Under the pieces are notes generated by a model. That model saw only the letters and a program-made list of their open reading frames with translations, had not been told where the DNA came from and made no database searches. Both the position numbers and the translations under genes were made by a program. DNA of 64,000 bases, taken from assembly GCF_021531055.1 (NCBI RefSeq), contig NZ_JADYTL010000002.1, forward strand, positions 62,001 through 126,000, read 5' to 3'. Position 1 is the first letter of the stretch. The number at the start of each line of letters is the position of its first letter. The stretch is from Collinsella tanakaei (GTDB lineage: Bacteria; Actinomycetota; Coriobacteriia; Coriobacteriales; Coriobacteriaceae). Positions 25,419 to 34,232 of this stretch are shown here, piece after piece.

Positions 25419-25865
25419 CTACCGGCGCATGAACAGCAGCGGGTACGGCGCACCCTCGCCGTCGGTGTCGGTGCGGCGGTAGGTCGTAAAGCCCATGCGC
25501 TCGTAGAACCCGACTGCCTGCGGGTTCTGCTCGTTAACGGAGACCTCGGTCGCCCCGTAGCCGGCAACCGCACGCTCAATCAGACTGCGGCCGATGCCCT
25601 GTCCGCAGCACGCAGCGGAGACGAAGAGCATCTCGATAAAGGAGCCGTCCATGCCGAGGAACCCGACCGGCTCGTCATCGCGCGTGCACACGAGCAGCGT
25701 GGGCACACCGGCAATGGCCTGCGGGACCATCGCGCCGATGCGCTCGACCTCGCCCTCCGGCAAAAAGTCGTGCGTCGCGCGGACGGATCCCTCCCATACC
25801 GCGACGAGCGCCTCCACAAGCTCGGACGTACGATCGACCGCTTCGATCTCAACGATACACAGCAT
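25419..25865 (-). CDS. GNAT family N-acetyltransferase
   Basis: Acetyl-CoA dependent acetyltransferase of 148 residues. The CoA loop CGQGIGRSLIERA (about 93-105) and the C-terminal NPQAVGFYERMGF are typical of the YjaB/PhnO-like group. The substrate is unknown. The start at 25865 is used because the frame upstream consists of a family B repeat. The gene is bracketed by repeats on both sides. Confidence 0.82.
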   Translation of the reverse strand: MLCIVEIEAVDRTSELVEALVAVWEGSVRATHDFLPEGEVERIGAMVPQAIAGVPTLLVCTRDDEPVGFLGMDGSFIEMLFVSAACCGQGIGRSLIERAVAGYGATEVSVNEQNPQAVGFYERMGFTTYRRTDTDGEGAPYPLLFMRR

Positions 25866-25891
25866 AGACCTGCTTCTTTCAACAACAGGAT

Positions 25892-25924
25892 GCGACAAGA
25901 TTGAGCCCGGCCCCATCTTGTCGG
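25892..25924. repeat. Family B repeat
   Basis: GCGACAAGATTGAGCCCGGC with end CATCTTGTCGG, ending directly at the stop codon of the MFS gene. Confidence 0.78.
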
Positions 25925-27160
25925 TTACTCTTCAATCGTGCGGATGCTGGGGATCGCCCAAGTCGCCATAGCGAGCAGCGCCATGGCGATGCCCGCGCCC
26001 GCAAACCAGGCCGGCGCGCCCACGGCATCGGCGAACAGCGACGAGACCGTAAGTCCCACGGGCATCGCCCACGACATGATGGCGCCGTACAGACCGAACA
26101 CGCGACCCAGGTACTCGGGAGGGATCTTCTCCTGCATGAGGGCGGTCTGCGGGCCGGAATAAAACGGCGAGCTCAGACCCATAAGGAAGCTCATCGCCAA
26201 AATCAGTAGGTAGCCATTTGCACCGAGTATGCCCGCCACGAACGTCGCCACGCCGTAGAGGGACGTGGCTGCCACCACGGTGAGCGCGCGGTTCTTGAAG
26301 CCGCCCGTCGAGGCGAGCAGCGCCGAGCCAGCAATCATGCCCACCGAGAACACGATCTCGGCCGTCGCGGCATCGGTCGTGGTGCCGCCGAAGTGATCGA
26401 GCGTCATGAGCGGGAAGAGCGCCGCAATGGGCGAGAACACGAGCGTGAACACGAATCCGCACCACAGCAGCGCGAACAGACCCCGATAGCCGCGCAACAC
26501 GCGATATCCGGCAGCTGCCTCGCCAACGAGCGCACGGACCTGCGCTGCGATACCGATACGTCCCTCCCCCGACGGAGTCTGTGCCCCGCCCACGTCGAGC
26601 CGCGCTACAAGCACGGCCGCCGTGGCGAACAGCGCGCCGACAACATCGAGGGCAATCATGGCCGTAAGGCCCCACAGCGGGTAGATGACCGCCGCGATGG
26701 CCGCTCCCAGAATGTAGCCGCCCGACTGCACCGCCTGCGTGACGCCCGCCAAGCGAGTCAGGTACTCGGCCGGCGCCACGAGCGGCGTCAGCGCCTGGAA
26801 CGCCGGTGTGTGGAAGGCGCTGCCAATGGCGCGGAAGAACAGCGCCACGATGACTACCCAAACCGGCAACGCGCCCGTCATCGATACGAGCGCCACGATG
26901 GCGCTCACCGCAGCGATGAACAGGTCAGCGCCGATGAGCACCCGCTTGAGCGGCAACCGATCCACGATGGCACCGGCGAAGGCACCGAACAGCGCCAGCG
27001 GCAGAAAGCCCGCAAGCGAAGCCAGCGACAGCATGCTTGCGGAATTGGTCGCAAGCGTGATGTGCCATATGAAGCCCATCTGCAAAAAGGAGCTCGTAAG
27101 CACCGAGACGAGCTCGCCGCCCCACACGCAGGCGAGCTTTGCCTGCCATGACCGATTCAT
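25925..27160 (-). CDS. MFS transporter (multidrug or macrolide efflux type)
   Basis: Membrane protein of 411 residues with about 12 predicted helices, related to the MefA/enterobactin-exporter-like branch of the major facilitator superfamily. Between helices 2 and 3 is the loop AGAIVDRLPLKRVLIGAD; the C-terminal half has SSPFYSGPQTALMQEKIPPEYLGRVFGLYG. The cargo is unknown. The start at 27160 follows GGAGGGCACAG. A decayed paralogue is present at 53.2-54.2 kb. It is divergent from the nitroreductase gene. Confidence 0.87.
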   Translation of the reverse strand: MNRSWQAKLACVWGGELVSVLTSSFLQMGFIWHITLATNSASMLSLASLAGFLPLALFGAFAGAIVDRLPLKRVLIGADLFIAAVSAIVALVSMTGALPVWVVIVALFFRAIGSAFHTPAFQALTPLVAPAEYLTRLAGVTQAVQSGGYILGAAIAAVIYPLWGLTAMIALDVVGALFATAAVLVARLDVGGAQTPSGEGRIGIAAQVRALVGEAAAGYRVLRGYRGLFALLWCGFVFTLVFSPIAALFPLMTLDHFGGTTTDAATAEIVFSVGMIAGSALLASTGGFKNRALTVVAATSLYGVATFVAGILGANGYLLILAMSFLMGLSSPFYSGPQTALMQEKIPPEYLGRVFGLYGAIMSWAMPVGLTVSSLFADAVGAPAWFAGAGIAMALLAMATWAIPSIRTIEE

Positions 27161-27210
27161 CTGTGCCCTCCCTTTCAACTCGGAACACATCATATCCGAT
27201 GTGCACACGA

Positions 27211-27243
27211 CCAAAAGTGACCTGCCCCCCTTTTGGCTACAAT
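27211..27243 (+). promoter_or_regulatory. Promoter with inverted repeat before the nitroreductase gene
   Basis: CCAAAAG (27211-27217) and CTTTTGG (27230-27236) form a 7-bp inverted repeat with a 12-base gap, directly next to an extended -10 (TGGCTACAAT, TACAAT at 27238-27243). A repressor bound here would block the promoter. Confidence 0.5.
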
Positions 27244-27277
27244 CGAAGTGCCACCCCCATAAAGAAAGGAAGCGCAT

Positions 27278-27793
27278 ATGGAATTCAGCGATGTGATCAA
27301 GAACCGGTATTCCTGCAAGAAGTACGACACTGCGCGTCAGGTGACGCCCGAGCAGCTCACAGCAATCTTCGAGGCGGGTCGCGTGGCGCCCACGGCCAAG
27401 AATCTGCAGGAGCAGCACGTCTACGTGCTGCAGAGCGAGGCCGACCTCGCGCTCATCGACGAGCTCACCCCGTGCCGCTACGGCGCGCCGACGGTGCTCG
27501 TCGTGGCCTTCGACACGAAAAACGTCTACACCTACCCGGGCGACGAGCGCGATTCGGGCTTCGAGGACGCGGCGATCGTGGCGACACACATGATCCTCGC
27601 CGCCACGAACGAGGGCGTCGACAGCTGCTGGCTCAACCGCTTCGACCCGGCCGAGGCCAAGGCGAAACTCGGCCTGCCGGAAAACGAAGAAATCCTCATG
27701 CTGCTCGACCTGGGCTTTGCCGCCGAGGGCACAGGCCCGCTCGCGAACCACGCCAGCCGCAAGCCGCTCGAGGAAACCGTCACCTACCGCTAA
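27278..27793 (+). CDS. Nitroreductase family protein
   Basis: FMN-dependent oxidoreductase of 171 residues, a short member of the nitroreductase fold. FMN-binding features are NRYSCKKYD near the start, GRVAPTAKNLQ (about 34-44) and later the GVDSCWLNRF region with DLGFAAEG. It may reduce nitro compounds, quinones or flavins. An AAGAAAGGAAGCGCAT ribosome site precedes the ATG. The stop is next to family B repeats. Confidence 0.85.
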   Translation: MEFSDVIKNRYSCKKYDTARQVTPEQLTAIFEAGRVAPTAKNLQEQHVYVLQSEADLALIDELTPCRYGAPTVLVVAFDTKNVYTYPGDERDSGFEDAAIVATHMILAATNEGVDSCWLNRFDPAEAKAKLGLPENEEILMLLDLGFAAEGTGPLANHASRKPLEETVTYR

Positions 27794-27794
27794 A

Positions 27795-27857
27795 TGACAA
27801 GAAGGGGCCAGGTCCAAACTTGTCGCGACAAGATCGTACCTGGCCCCAACTTGTCAC
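27795..27857. repeat. Two family B repeats, head to head
   Basis: TGACAAGAAGGGGCCAGGTC and an inverse copy (GATCGTACCTGGCCCCAACT) separated by CGCGA. The right end supplies the TGA stop codon of the convergent MFS gene. Confidence 0.8.
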
Positions 27858-29281
27858 CTCCGGTCTATCACCAGGGTGCGCACGAGCGAGATGACGAGCG
27901 CGACGGCGACGAGTGCCGCCAGCAGGTGGAACACCGTCGCCAAGCCGTGCATGAAGAGCTCGGGCCGGTCCGCCACGAAGCTCGACACGCGATAGCCCGC
28001 CTCGGCGCTCATGGTTCCGTACAGCACGCCCGTGGAGATGGTGATGCCGAGCGACTGGCCCAGGTAGCGCATGAGATTGCCGAGCGACCCCACGAAGCCG
28101 AGCATCTCGGGTTCAGCATGACCCATGATCAGCGAGTTGTTGGGACTCTGAAACATGGCGCTGCCAAGCGAGGTGAACATGAGCATGGGCACGATCCGCG
28201 CAATCGGCGTGTCGAGCGCGAGCGTCGAGAGCCCGAGCAGGCCAAGGGCGAAGACGACCTGTCCGGCAAGCGTCGGCTTGATGCAGCCGATCCTGTCGGA
28301 CAGGGCGCCCGAGAGCGTGCCGATCGTCGCGTTAACAAGCGGATAGCACGCCATCACGAGGCCCGCCACACCGGGCTCGAGGCCAAGCGCGCTCTGCAGG
28401 TAGAACGGCATGATGATCGTCACGCCGGAGAGCCCCAAGAACACGAGCACCATCGCGATGAGGTCGATGTCGAAACTCGCGTTGTGAAAGACCCGCAGCT
28501 GCACGAGCGGCTCTGGCACGCGACGCTCCACCGCGATGAATGCCGCGGCCAGCGCCAGCCCGCCCGCGAGCATGCCGAACTCCAACGGACCGGCACCGCC
28601 CTCCATAAACGTGATAGCGGCGAACACGAGCAGGATGGCGGGCACGACGAGCAGCGCTCCCGGCACATCGAGCGCATGCTTCTCAACGGGTCGACGGTTG
28701 GGCAGCGCGAACGCTCCGATCGCAAACGACAAGATGCCAATGGGGATGTTGATCACGAAAATCGACTCCCAGGGGAACATCGATACCAGCACGCCGCCGA
28801 CCGTGGGGCCCGCCATGGCACCGAGTGCCGTGAACGTTGCCACGAGACCCAGCGCGCGTCCGCGGCGTTCAGCGAAAAGCTCCGTGATGATGCCCTGGTT
28901 GTTGGCGAGGCTGCATGCCACGCCGAGCGCCTGCACCGCACGCGCCGCCACGAGCAAGGGCAGCGTCGACGACAGCGCGCAAAGCGCCGAGCCTGCCGTG
29001 AACAGCATGACGCCCGCCTGAAAGACGCGCGCCTTGCCGACCATATCGCCCAGTCTGCCGAACACGAGCAGAAACGCGCAGGTCACCACCAGAAACGCAC
29101 TCGACACGAGCTGGATTTCGGTCGCCTCGACGCCGAGTTCCGCCTGCATGGTGGGCAACGCCACGTTGACGATGGTACCGTCGAGCACCTCCATGAAGGT
29201 CATGCAGAGGATAGCGAACAACGCCAGACCGCGGCGCGGCGTGCGTATAGGTTGGTTCCCGTCGGACAAGCGGTCGGTCAT
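27854..29281 (-). CDS. MFS transporter, DHA2 family (14-helix drug antiporter type)
   Basis: Membrane efflux protein of 475 residues. DHA2 features are TFMEVLDGTIVNVALP in helix 1, FGRLGDMVGKARVFQAG in loop 2-3 (motif A) and GPTVGGVLV (motif C, antiporter signature). The second half contains MFQSPNNSLIMGHAEPE. Substrates are likely lipophilic drugs or detergents, but this is family inference. The ATG at 29281 has GAAAGGGG upstream. The stop codon overlaps a family B repeat. The broken gene at 18.2-19.0 kb is a paralogue. Confidence 0.88.
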   Translation of the reverse strand: MTDRLSDGNQPIRTPRRGLALFAILCMTFMEVLDGTIVNVALPTMQAELGVEATEIQLVSSAFLVVTCAFLLVFGRLGDMVGKARVFQAGVMLFTAGSALCALSSTLPLLVAARAVQALGVACSLANNQGIITELFAERRGRALGLVATFTALGAMAGPTVGGVLVSMFPWESIFVINIPIGILSFAIGAFALPNRRPVEKHALDVPGALLVVPAILLVFAAITFMEGGAGPLEFGMLAGGLALAAAFIAVERRVPEPLVQLRVFHNASFDIDLIAMVLVFLGLSGVTIIMPFYLQSALGLEPGVAGLVMACYPLVNATIGTLSGALSDRIGCIKPTLAGQVVFALGLLGLSTLALDTPIARIVPMLMFTSLGSAMFQSPNNSLIMGHAEPEMLGFVGSLGNLMRYLGQSLGITISTGVLYGTMSAEAGYRVSSFVADRPELFMHGLATVFHLLAALVAVALVISLVRTLVIDRR

Positions 29282-29404
29282 CGACCCCACCCCTTTCCAT
29301 CACGACACACTGAGGCACCACTTTACCACCCTCTTTTGCTGCCGATAGGCATGCGTCATAGCGAAGCGGTGCGACCCCTGTCTCTCGCTTCCCGGCAACC
29401 TGCC

Positions 29405-29452
29405 GCGACAAGAATGAACCCGGCCCCATCTTGTCACGGTGCCATCTTGTCA
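29405..29452. repeat. Family B repeat plus half unit
   Basis: GCGACAAGAATGAACCCGGC with CATCTTGTCAC, then a half unit (GTGCCATCTTGTCAG). The last bases contain the TGA stop of the next gene on the minus strand. Confidence 0.75.
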
Positions 29453-30316
29453 GCGCGGGCGACGGCCGATGCGGAAACGCAGCTCGTCGTCGCGGCGCTC
29501 GACAAGACGACCGGTCGCCGCCAGTGCAAGCCACAGGCCCATGACCAGCAGGAACAGGCAGACCAAGCTGCCGAGCGAGCCCTCGACGACGTCGCGCGAG
29601 ATGCCCTCGGGAAGGCGCTCCCATGCCACGCGCGAAAGCAGCACCGTCTGTAAGGCGAAAATCGAGATCAGCGCGCTTGCCAAATTGAGGGCGCGGACAC
29701 CTTTCACCGCGAGCGTCTCGAGCCTGCGGGCGCGCGCCAAGTTGACGATCGCGAGCACGATCATGACGAAGGCGTAGCCCGCGTACCCGTAGATGAGCGC
29801 GCCGGGATAGACCGCCCCGCTCCCCTGCAGCACGAGCCGCGCGACTGTACCCGACATGGCCATGACCGCCAGCACGAGCACCACGCCAACTTGACGGCAG
29901 CGCCTGAGCGAGTCGATGGTCTCGAGGCGGTCCTCGGCGGCAACGCTCATGAGCGCCCCGGAGGCAAGATAGGATTTGCACATGTTGAGTACGGCCATCA
30001 CGACGCCCACCGAGATCGTCCAGATCGAACGGGCGAAAAGTCCGGCGACGATGCTCACGACGGCGAATGCCACGTGCAGCGCGCCGATCAGCAGCCCGAT
30101 CGTCATGGCGCGAGCTTCGGGGTTGTCGATGAGCGGATGGGGAACCACGCTGCGCACGACGGCGCCGACGCGCGAGACCCGACGAAACGTGACGGCACCG
30201 GCATGATCGGCGACGGGCACGCCGGCCAACCGGCACAGCAGACGCGACACGCGACGCTTAAGACGCGTGCGGAGGCGAGCGCGCACGCGACTATGCGTCT
30301 CGACGATGATGCGCAC
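29450..30316 (-). CDS. Conserved membrane protein of unknown function
   Basis: Protein of 288 residues. The first 70 residues are basic (eight Arg in the first 28) and soluble. Six hydrophobic helices follow from about 71 to 270, and a short Arg-rich tail ends it. No catalytic motif is recognised. GTG starts the gene with GAGGAGG six bases upstream. A TIGLLIGALHVAFAVVS-type first helix and a central LETIDSLRRCRQVG loop may help to identify relatives. The stop lies within a family B repeat. It is downstream of the AI-2E transporter gene and probably cotranscribed with it. Confidence 0.6.
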   Translation of the reverse strand: MRIIVETHSRVRARLRTRLKRRVSRLLCRLAGVPVADHAGAVTFRRVSRVGAVVRSVVPHPLIDNPEARAMTIGLLIGALHVAFAVVSIVAGLFARSIWTISVGVVMAVLNMCKSYLASGALMSVAAEDRLETIDSLRRCRQVGVVLVLAVMAMSGTVARLVLQGSGAVYPGALIYGYAGYAFVMIVLAIVNLARARRLETLAVKGVRALNLASALISIFALQTVLLSRVAWERLPEGISRDVVEGSLGSLVCLFLLVMGLWLALAATGRLVERRDDELRFRIGRRPR

Positions 30317-30333
30317 GTCGCACCTCCTCGCCT

Positions 30334-30355
30334 ATCGGTTGGTTGGGGACGTGTT
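30334..30355. repeat. Family C repeat fragment
   Basis: GGTTGGTTGGGGACGTGTTC matches, apart from one G, the left arm of the hairpin at 41378-41411. Here the closing arm is not preserved. Confidence 0.5.
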
Positions 30356-30414
30356 CGCCTCATCCCCTTCCCCATCGTCATCATACCCGCAACGTGCGGG
30401 CTCGCCGAGGCGCC

Positions 30415-31521
30415 CTACCGGGACGGCCCGGTGCCGTACACGTCGTTTCGCAGCAGGCGATAGGCGACCGCGGCCAGCGGCACGCCCACGAACATGCCTG
30501 CGATGCCGAATGCGCCGCCACCGACCGTCACCGCCGCGAGCACCCAGATTCCCGGCAGCTGGATGGACGAACCCACCACATGCGGATAGATCAGGTCGCC
30601 CTCGAGCTGCTGAAGCACCACGATGAAGATGAGGAAGATGAGCGCCTGCACGGGCGAGACCATCAGGATCAAAAACGCGCCGATCGCTCCGCTGATGAGC
30701 GCGCCGACGATGGGAATCAGCGCCATGAACGCCGTGAGCGCCCCGATCATGAGCGGATACGGCAACCCGAGGATGAACATACCCACCGCGCACAGCACGC
30801 CGAGCACGACCGCCTCGGTGCACTGGCCCACCAGGAATCGATGGAAGCAATCGTCCGCGATCCCGAGCACGTAGCGGACGCGCATGAGGACGTCGGCGCT
30901 CAGATAGCGCTCCATGATCAGGTCGCGCTGGACGGCAAGGCGCTCCTTGTTGAGCAGCACGAAAAGCGCGAAGATGACCCCGAGGAAAAACGTCGCCGTG
31001 CCGGAGACCACGCCCGACACCGCCCCGACCACACCGGACATGACCGCGCCGGCAAGATCGCTCACGTGCGACTTCCAATCGAAGGCCTCGAGCGACGCGT
31101 TCACGCTGTTCACCAGATCGGGCGTGATGAGGTCGCTCTCCTCGAGCCAATCGAACAGCGTGACGGTCGCCACGGGAACCTCGTCGATCAGCAGGCGCAC
31201 GCAATCGATGAGCTGGGGCACCACGAGCCACAGCACCGCCGTGGCCACGACGACGAGCGTGAACAACGCCGCGATCAGGCTGATCGCCGGCCGCAGCCGG
31301 CATATGATGAGGCCGTCGTTTCCGGGCAGAAGATGCCGCTCGTAGAAGCTCATGAGGATGTTCAGCGGATACGCGAGCACGAGCCCGAGCACGAGCGGCG
31401 CCACCGCGCTCACGATCAGCCCGACGAAGCCGGCGATGTTCGGCCAGTAGTAGATGCCGAGGTACACCGCGAAAGCGGCAAGGGCGATCAGGGCGATCGT
31501 GCGTCCTGTCGGTTGGTTCAT
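30415..31521 (-). CDS. AI-2E family transporter (PerM/YtvI-like)
   Basis: Membrane protein of 368 residues with about eight helices. Features of the AI-2E/UPF0118 family are the two N-terminal helices, a periplasmic or outside-facing middle domain (about 100-190) and the C-terminal LIPIVGALISGAIGAFLILM and QQLEGDLIYPHVVG. Members export small molecules or ions; autoinducer-2 export is shown only for some. GAGGGGGTTTC precedes the ATG at 31521. A family A repeat lies 15 bases upstream. Confidence 0.85.
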   Translation of the reverse strand: MNQPTGRTIALIALAAFAVYLGIYYWPNIAGFVGLIVSAVAPLVLGLVLAYPLNILMSFYERHLLPGNDGLIICRLRPAISLIAALFTLVVVATAVLWLVVPQLIDCVRLLIDEVPVATVTLFDWLEESDLITPDLVNSVNASLEAFDWKSHVSDLAGAVMSGVVGAVSGVVSGTATFFLGVIFALFVLLNKERLAVQRDLIMERYLSADVLMRVRYVLGIADDCFHRFLVGQCTEAVVLGVLCAVGMFILGLPYPLMIGALTAFMALIPIVGALISGAIGAFLILMVSPVQALIFLIFIVVLQQLEGDLIYPHVVGSSIQLPGIWVLAAVTVGGGAFGIAGMFVGVPLAAVAYRLLRNDVYGTGPSR

Positions 31522-31535
31522 GAAACCCCCTCGCA

Positions 31536-31566
31536 TGGGAAATAAGTGCCTGTCCCTATTTTCCCA
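31536..31566. repeat. Family A repeat
   Basis: TGGGAAATAAGTGCCTGTCC with TATTTTCCCA end, located in the promoter region between the AI-2E transporter and the divergent hypothetical gene. Confidence 0.75.
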
Positions 31567-31679
31567 TAGCCGAGCGCGATGCAAGGCGGTACATATGCCG
31601 AATCGCTGCAACCGAAGCCGTCTGAACCGCCGCAGCGCAGCTATCATGCAAACAAGACGGCTCGCGCAAGGGGGACATC

Positions 31680-32804
31680 ATGAACGAAAACGTCACGAGG
31701 AATGAGCGGCTGCTCATCCAGTGGTACTACGCCATGGTGCCGCTCGCGCAACGCGGTTTCAGGTACATCATCGTCGTGATGGCCGAATTCCTCTTGCTCA
31801 GCATGCTCGACGACCTCGTGTTCCACAATCCGGGCATGTACCTCGTCGGGCTCATCGCCATGCTCGCCATCGTGATCGCATTCACCTTCGTGAAGTGCTA
31901 CGCCCTGCTCGCCTCCCGCGTGGACCTCAACAGGAAAACGTGGAACTCCGTCACCGGCAAGGCACGGGCGGCAAGGCGTCGCAAGACGGAAGTCGCCCAA
32001 GACGACGACTTGGACGACGGCAAGCGCCGCGCGAAAATCGGTCGGCGCGGAACGCAATCGGTCTTCACCTTCCGCGAGGACACCGACGGCCTCATGCGCG
32101 CCGCGTGGAGGATCGCCGAGCCCCTCGGCATACCGCTGCCCGACCCCAAGCGCTTCCGCCGGGTCGTCCTTGCCGCAGCCCTCGTCCTGCTCGCGGCCGT
32201 CTACGTGCCCCATTACATCGGACGTGCCGCGACCATGCAGCGGCAGACTGAGGTCGCAGCCCAGACGACGCGCGCGATCGCGGCATCGTTCGAGGAGGCC
32301 GGGCTCGACACCTTTGCGCCCGATCCTACCGACGAACATGAAAAGGTCAGCTACTACGTCACCGGCGATATCGTCGACGAGATGGGCACCGAAACCGGCT
32401 CCGTGCGGGTGGATGTCGACAACGCTGGCCGCGTCATCGAGGTTTGGTACTCGATCGACCTCGACCCTGCGGCAAGCGCCGCCGACAACCTTGCACGCAT
32501 CGAAAGCGACCTTGCGCTCATGCACGGCGCGGTTGAGGCGGCCGAACCGGCGGCCCTTGTCCCCGGACTCGTGACCGCCGGCGAGCTGCCCCGGGAATTC
32601 GAGGACGCCTTCATTGCGGCAGACATGAAGGAGGGCTTCTCCCTCGACCACTACGACGTCGAATCCGCTATCGTCGATGACGCCGAGCTGCGTTTTATGT
32701 TCGTCGCCGGCGCCGAAGACACTTGGGACGGAAGCGACGAGTGCTATGTCTCGCTCACCGTCGAGGTTGACGACGAGTTTCTCATGGAGTCGCTTCCCCG
32801 GTAA
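31680..32804 (+). CDS. Hypothetical membrane protein with a large soluble C-terminal domain
   Basis: Protein of 374 residues, not recognised. Two adjacent hydrophobic helices (about 25-48 and 55-78) are followed by a basic cytoplasmic linker (KARAARRRKTEV, then DDDLDDGKRR). A third helix (about 160-180, VVLAAALVLLAAVYVPHY) follows, then an acidic domain of about 190 residues ending at LPR. The final domain contains VDVDNAGRVIEVWYSIDLD and EFEDAFIAADMKEG, a pattern of a secreted or periplasm-like beta domain. Ribosome site AAGGGGGACATC. It is convergent with the histidine kinase gene. Confidence 0.55.
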   Translation: MNENVTRNERLLIQWYYAMVPLAQRGFRYIIVVMAEFLLLSMLDDLVFHNPGMYLVGLIAMLAIVIAFTFVKCYALLASRVDLNRKTWNSVTGKARAARRRKTEVAQDDDLDDGKRRAKIGRRGTQSVFTFREDTDGLMRAAWRIAEPLGIPLPDPKRFRRVVLAAALVLLAAVYVPHYIGRAATMQRQTEVAAQTTRAIAASFEEAGLDTFAPDPTDEHEKVSYYVTGDIVDEMGTETGSVRVDVDNAGRVIEVWYSIDLDPAASAADNLARIESDLALMHGAVEAAEPAALVPGLVTAGELPREFEDAFIAADMKEGFSLDHYDVESAIVDDAELRFMFVAGAEDTWDGSDECYVSLTVEVDDEFLMESLPR

Positions 32805-32831
32805 CGGGCACCGAAAAGGCGCTATCGGACG

Positions 32832-33737
32832 TTACCGGGACGCGCGCATGGCAAGCGTGATGGTAAGGATACCGTCCCTCACCTCGGCCGCGATGTCCAT
32901 CCCCATGGCCCGGGCCAAGTTCGCACAGATCGCAAGCCCCAAACCGCTGCCGGCAGCGCCTCGTGTCGCATCCGCCTGGTAGAAGCGATCGAACAGCCGC
33001 GCCGCTTCGATGGACTCCGGATTCGCGACAGCGTTCGAAACGCTCAGCTCAACGCGATCGCCCTCGCGCCGTGCCGAAACCCTCGGGGCTGCCGAGCCGT
33101 GCCTCAGGGCATTCACCACGAGATTCGTGAGGACGCGAGCGAGCGCGTCGCGGTCTGCCTCGACGGCTGCAACGGTGTCTTCGAAGATAACCTGCGGCTC
33201 CCATCCTCGCTCCTCGAAGGTCGGATACTGCCCCAGCAAGACCTCCTCCACGAAGGGCTTGAGCGCCACGGGTTCCAGCGTGAGCGCAAGGTCCGGATCG
33301 GTCGACTTCGTGTAGGCGAAGAGCTGGTCGAGCAGCTCCGTCGTGGCGTCGATGCGCGCCGCCGCAGCGTCCAGATGCCGCGCACGCTGGACGGCATCCG
33401 CCTCGTCGCACGCAAGCTGCAGATAACCCTTAGCCCCCATGAGCGGCGTGCGGATGTCGTGGGAAAGCGCCGAGAGGTCACGTTGGAACTCCTGCTGATG
33501 TCGCAGCGCCTCGATATGCGCCTGCGCGCTGCGGTCGAGCTCGGTGTTGATAGCGTCCGCCAGATCCGTGACGCCCGGCGCGCCACCCGCCGTCACGCGC
33601 ATGTTGCTCTGCGGGCCGCGCTCGCGCAGAAAGCGCGCGATGCGGCGCACCTCACCCACGTAACGTGCCCCGGCGAGCAACGATCCCATGCCCAACCCGA
33701 TCACGACCAAGGCGATAGCGACCAGACCGGTATCCAT
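32832..33737 (-). CDS. Sensor histidine kinase
   Basis: Membrane histidine kinase of 301 residues. One N-terminal helix (about 4-24) leads to a short linker. The dimerisation helix has LSHDIRTPLMGAKGYLQL (phospho-His about residue 93), and the ATPase domain has LTNLVVNALRHG (N box) and GAAGSGLGLAI (G box). The lack of an outside sensing domain is typical of intramembrane-sensing kinases tied to peptide-antibiotic ABC pumps. The ABC and response-regulator genes lie upstream on the same strand, beyond a terminator and a MITE-like element. The ATG at 33737 follows GGGAGGGTTC. Confidence 0.85.
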   Translation of the reverse strand: MDTGLVAIALVVIGLGMGSLLAGARYVGEVRRIARFLRERGPQSNMRVTAGGAPGVTDLADAINTELDRSAQAHIEALRHQQEFQRDLSALSHDIRTPLMGAKGYLQLACDEADAVQRARHLDAAAARIDATTELLDQLFAYTKSTDPDLALTLEPVALKPFVEEVLLGQYPTFEERGWEPQVIFEDTVAAVEADRDALARVLTNLVVNALRHGSAAPRVSARREGDRVELSVSNAVANPESIEAARLFDRFYQADATRGAAGSGLGLAICANLARAMGMDIAAEVRDGILTITLAMRASR

Positions 33738-33906
33738 GAACCCTCCCAACACATCGCCTTTTCGTTGCACCTGGTGCCATTGTGCCGAAAACGATCGGTT
33801 ATGACCATCTGCCGATGTCATGACGCGGCGAACGGCGGACGATCCGGCGTCCGCATGGCGGCCTTACGTGACTCGCACGACTCAACATGGGCCCTTCCAT
33901 CCCAAT

Positions 33907-34122
33907 CTGGACAATCTGTTCAGATATGAAGGTCCAGGAGTGCGGCTGATCGCATCTGACCGCCAAAAGAGCCGTAAATATTGTCATGAGCCCTTTTGTT
34001 TTGGCCGTTCTGTATGATATGTCCGTTTGAATTCGCCATTTTTCTCATATGGACACCGTCATATCGAGCGCGAAGCCCCGCTTGGCGCCAGAGAAACCTT
34101 CATATCTGAACAAATTGTCCAG
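33907..34122. repeat. 216-bp MITE-like element with 27-bp terminal inverted repeats
   Basis: CTGGACAATCTGTTCAGATA plus ATGAAGGT (33907-33933) is inverted at 34096-34122 with a single mismatch. The interior is AT-rich compared with its surroundings and has no ORF. It lies between the ABC permease and the histidine kinase in a 495-bp gap that otherwise holds only a terminator. No target duplication is clear. Confidence 0.65.
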
Positions 34123-34164
34123 TCACAGCGGATACCCATCCCGCACATCCCAAAATCCCGGCAG

Positions 34165-34204
34165 CGGCCGCCCCGCAGACGCCACAGCATCCGCGGAGCG
34201 GCCG
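34165..34204 (-). terminator. Terminator after the ABC permease
   Basis: On the minus strand an 18-bp RNA stem can form (15 Watson-Crick and 3 G-U pairs) with a TGTG loop, shortly followed by GATTTTGG. It lies about 30 bases after the permease stop and separates the ABC operon from the kinase gene. Confidence 0.65.
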
Positions 34205-34232
34205 TAAAACGCCCGACAGGCGCGCATGCCAT

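Noticed and set aside
31454-31705. 83-codon plus-strand frame before the hypothetical membrane protein
   Set aside because: It crosses the start of the AI-2E gene and a family A repeat, and has no ribosome site.
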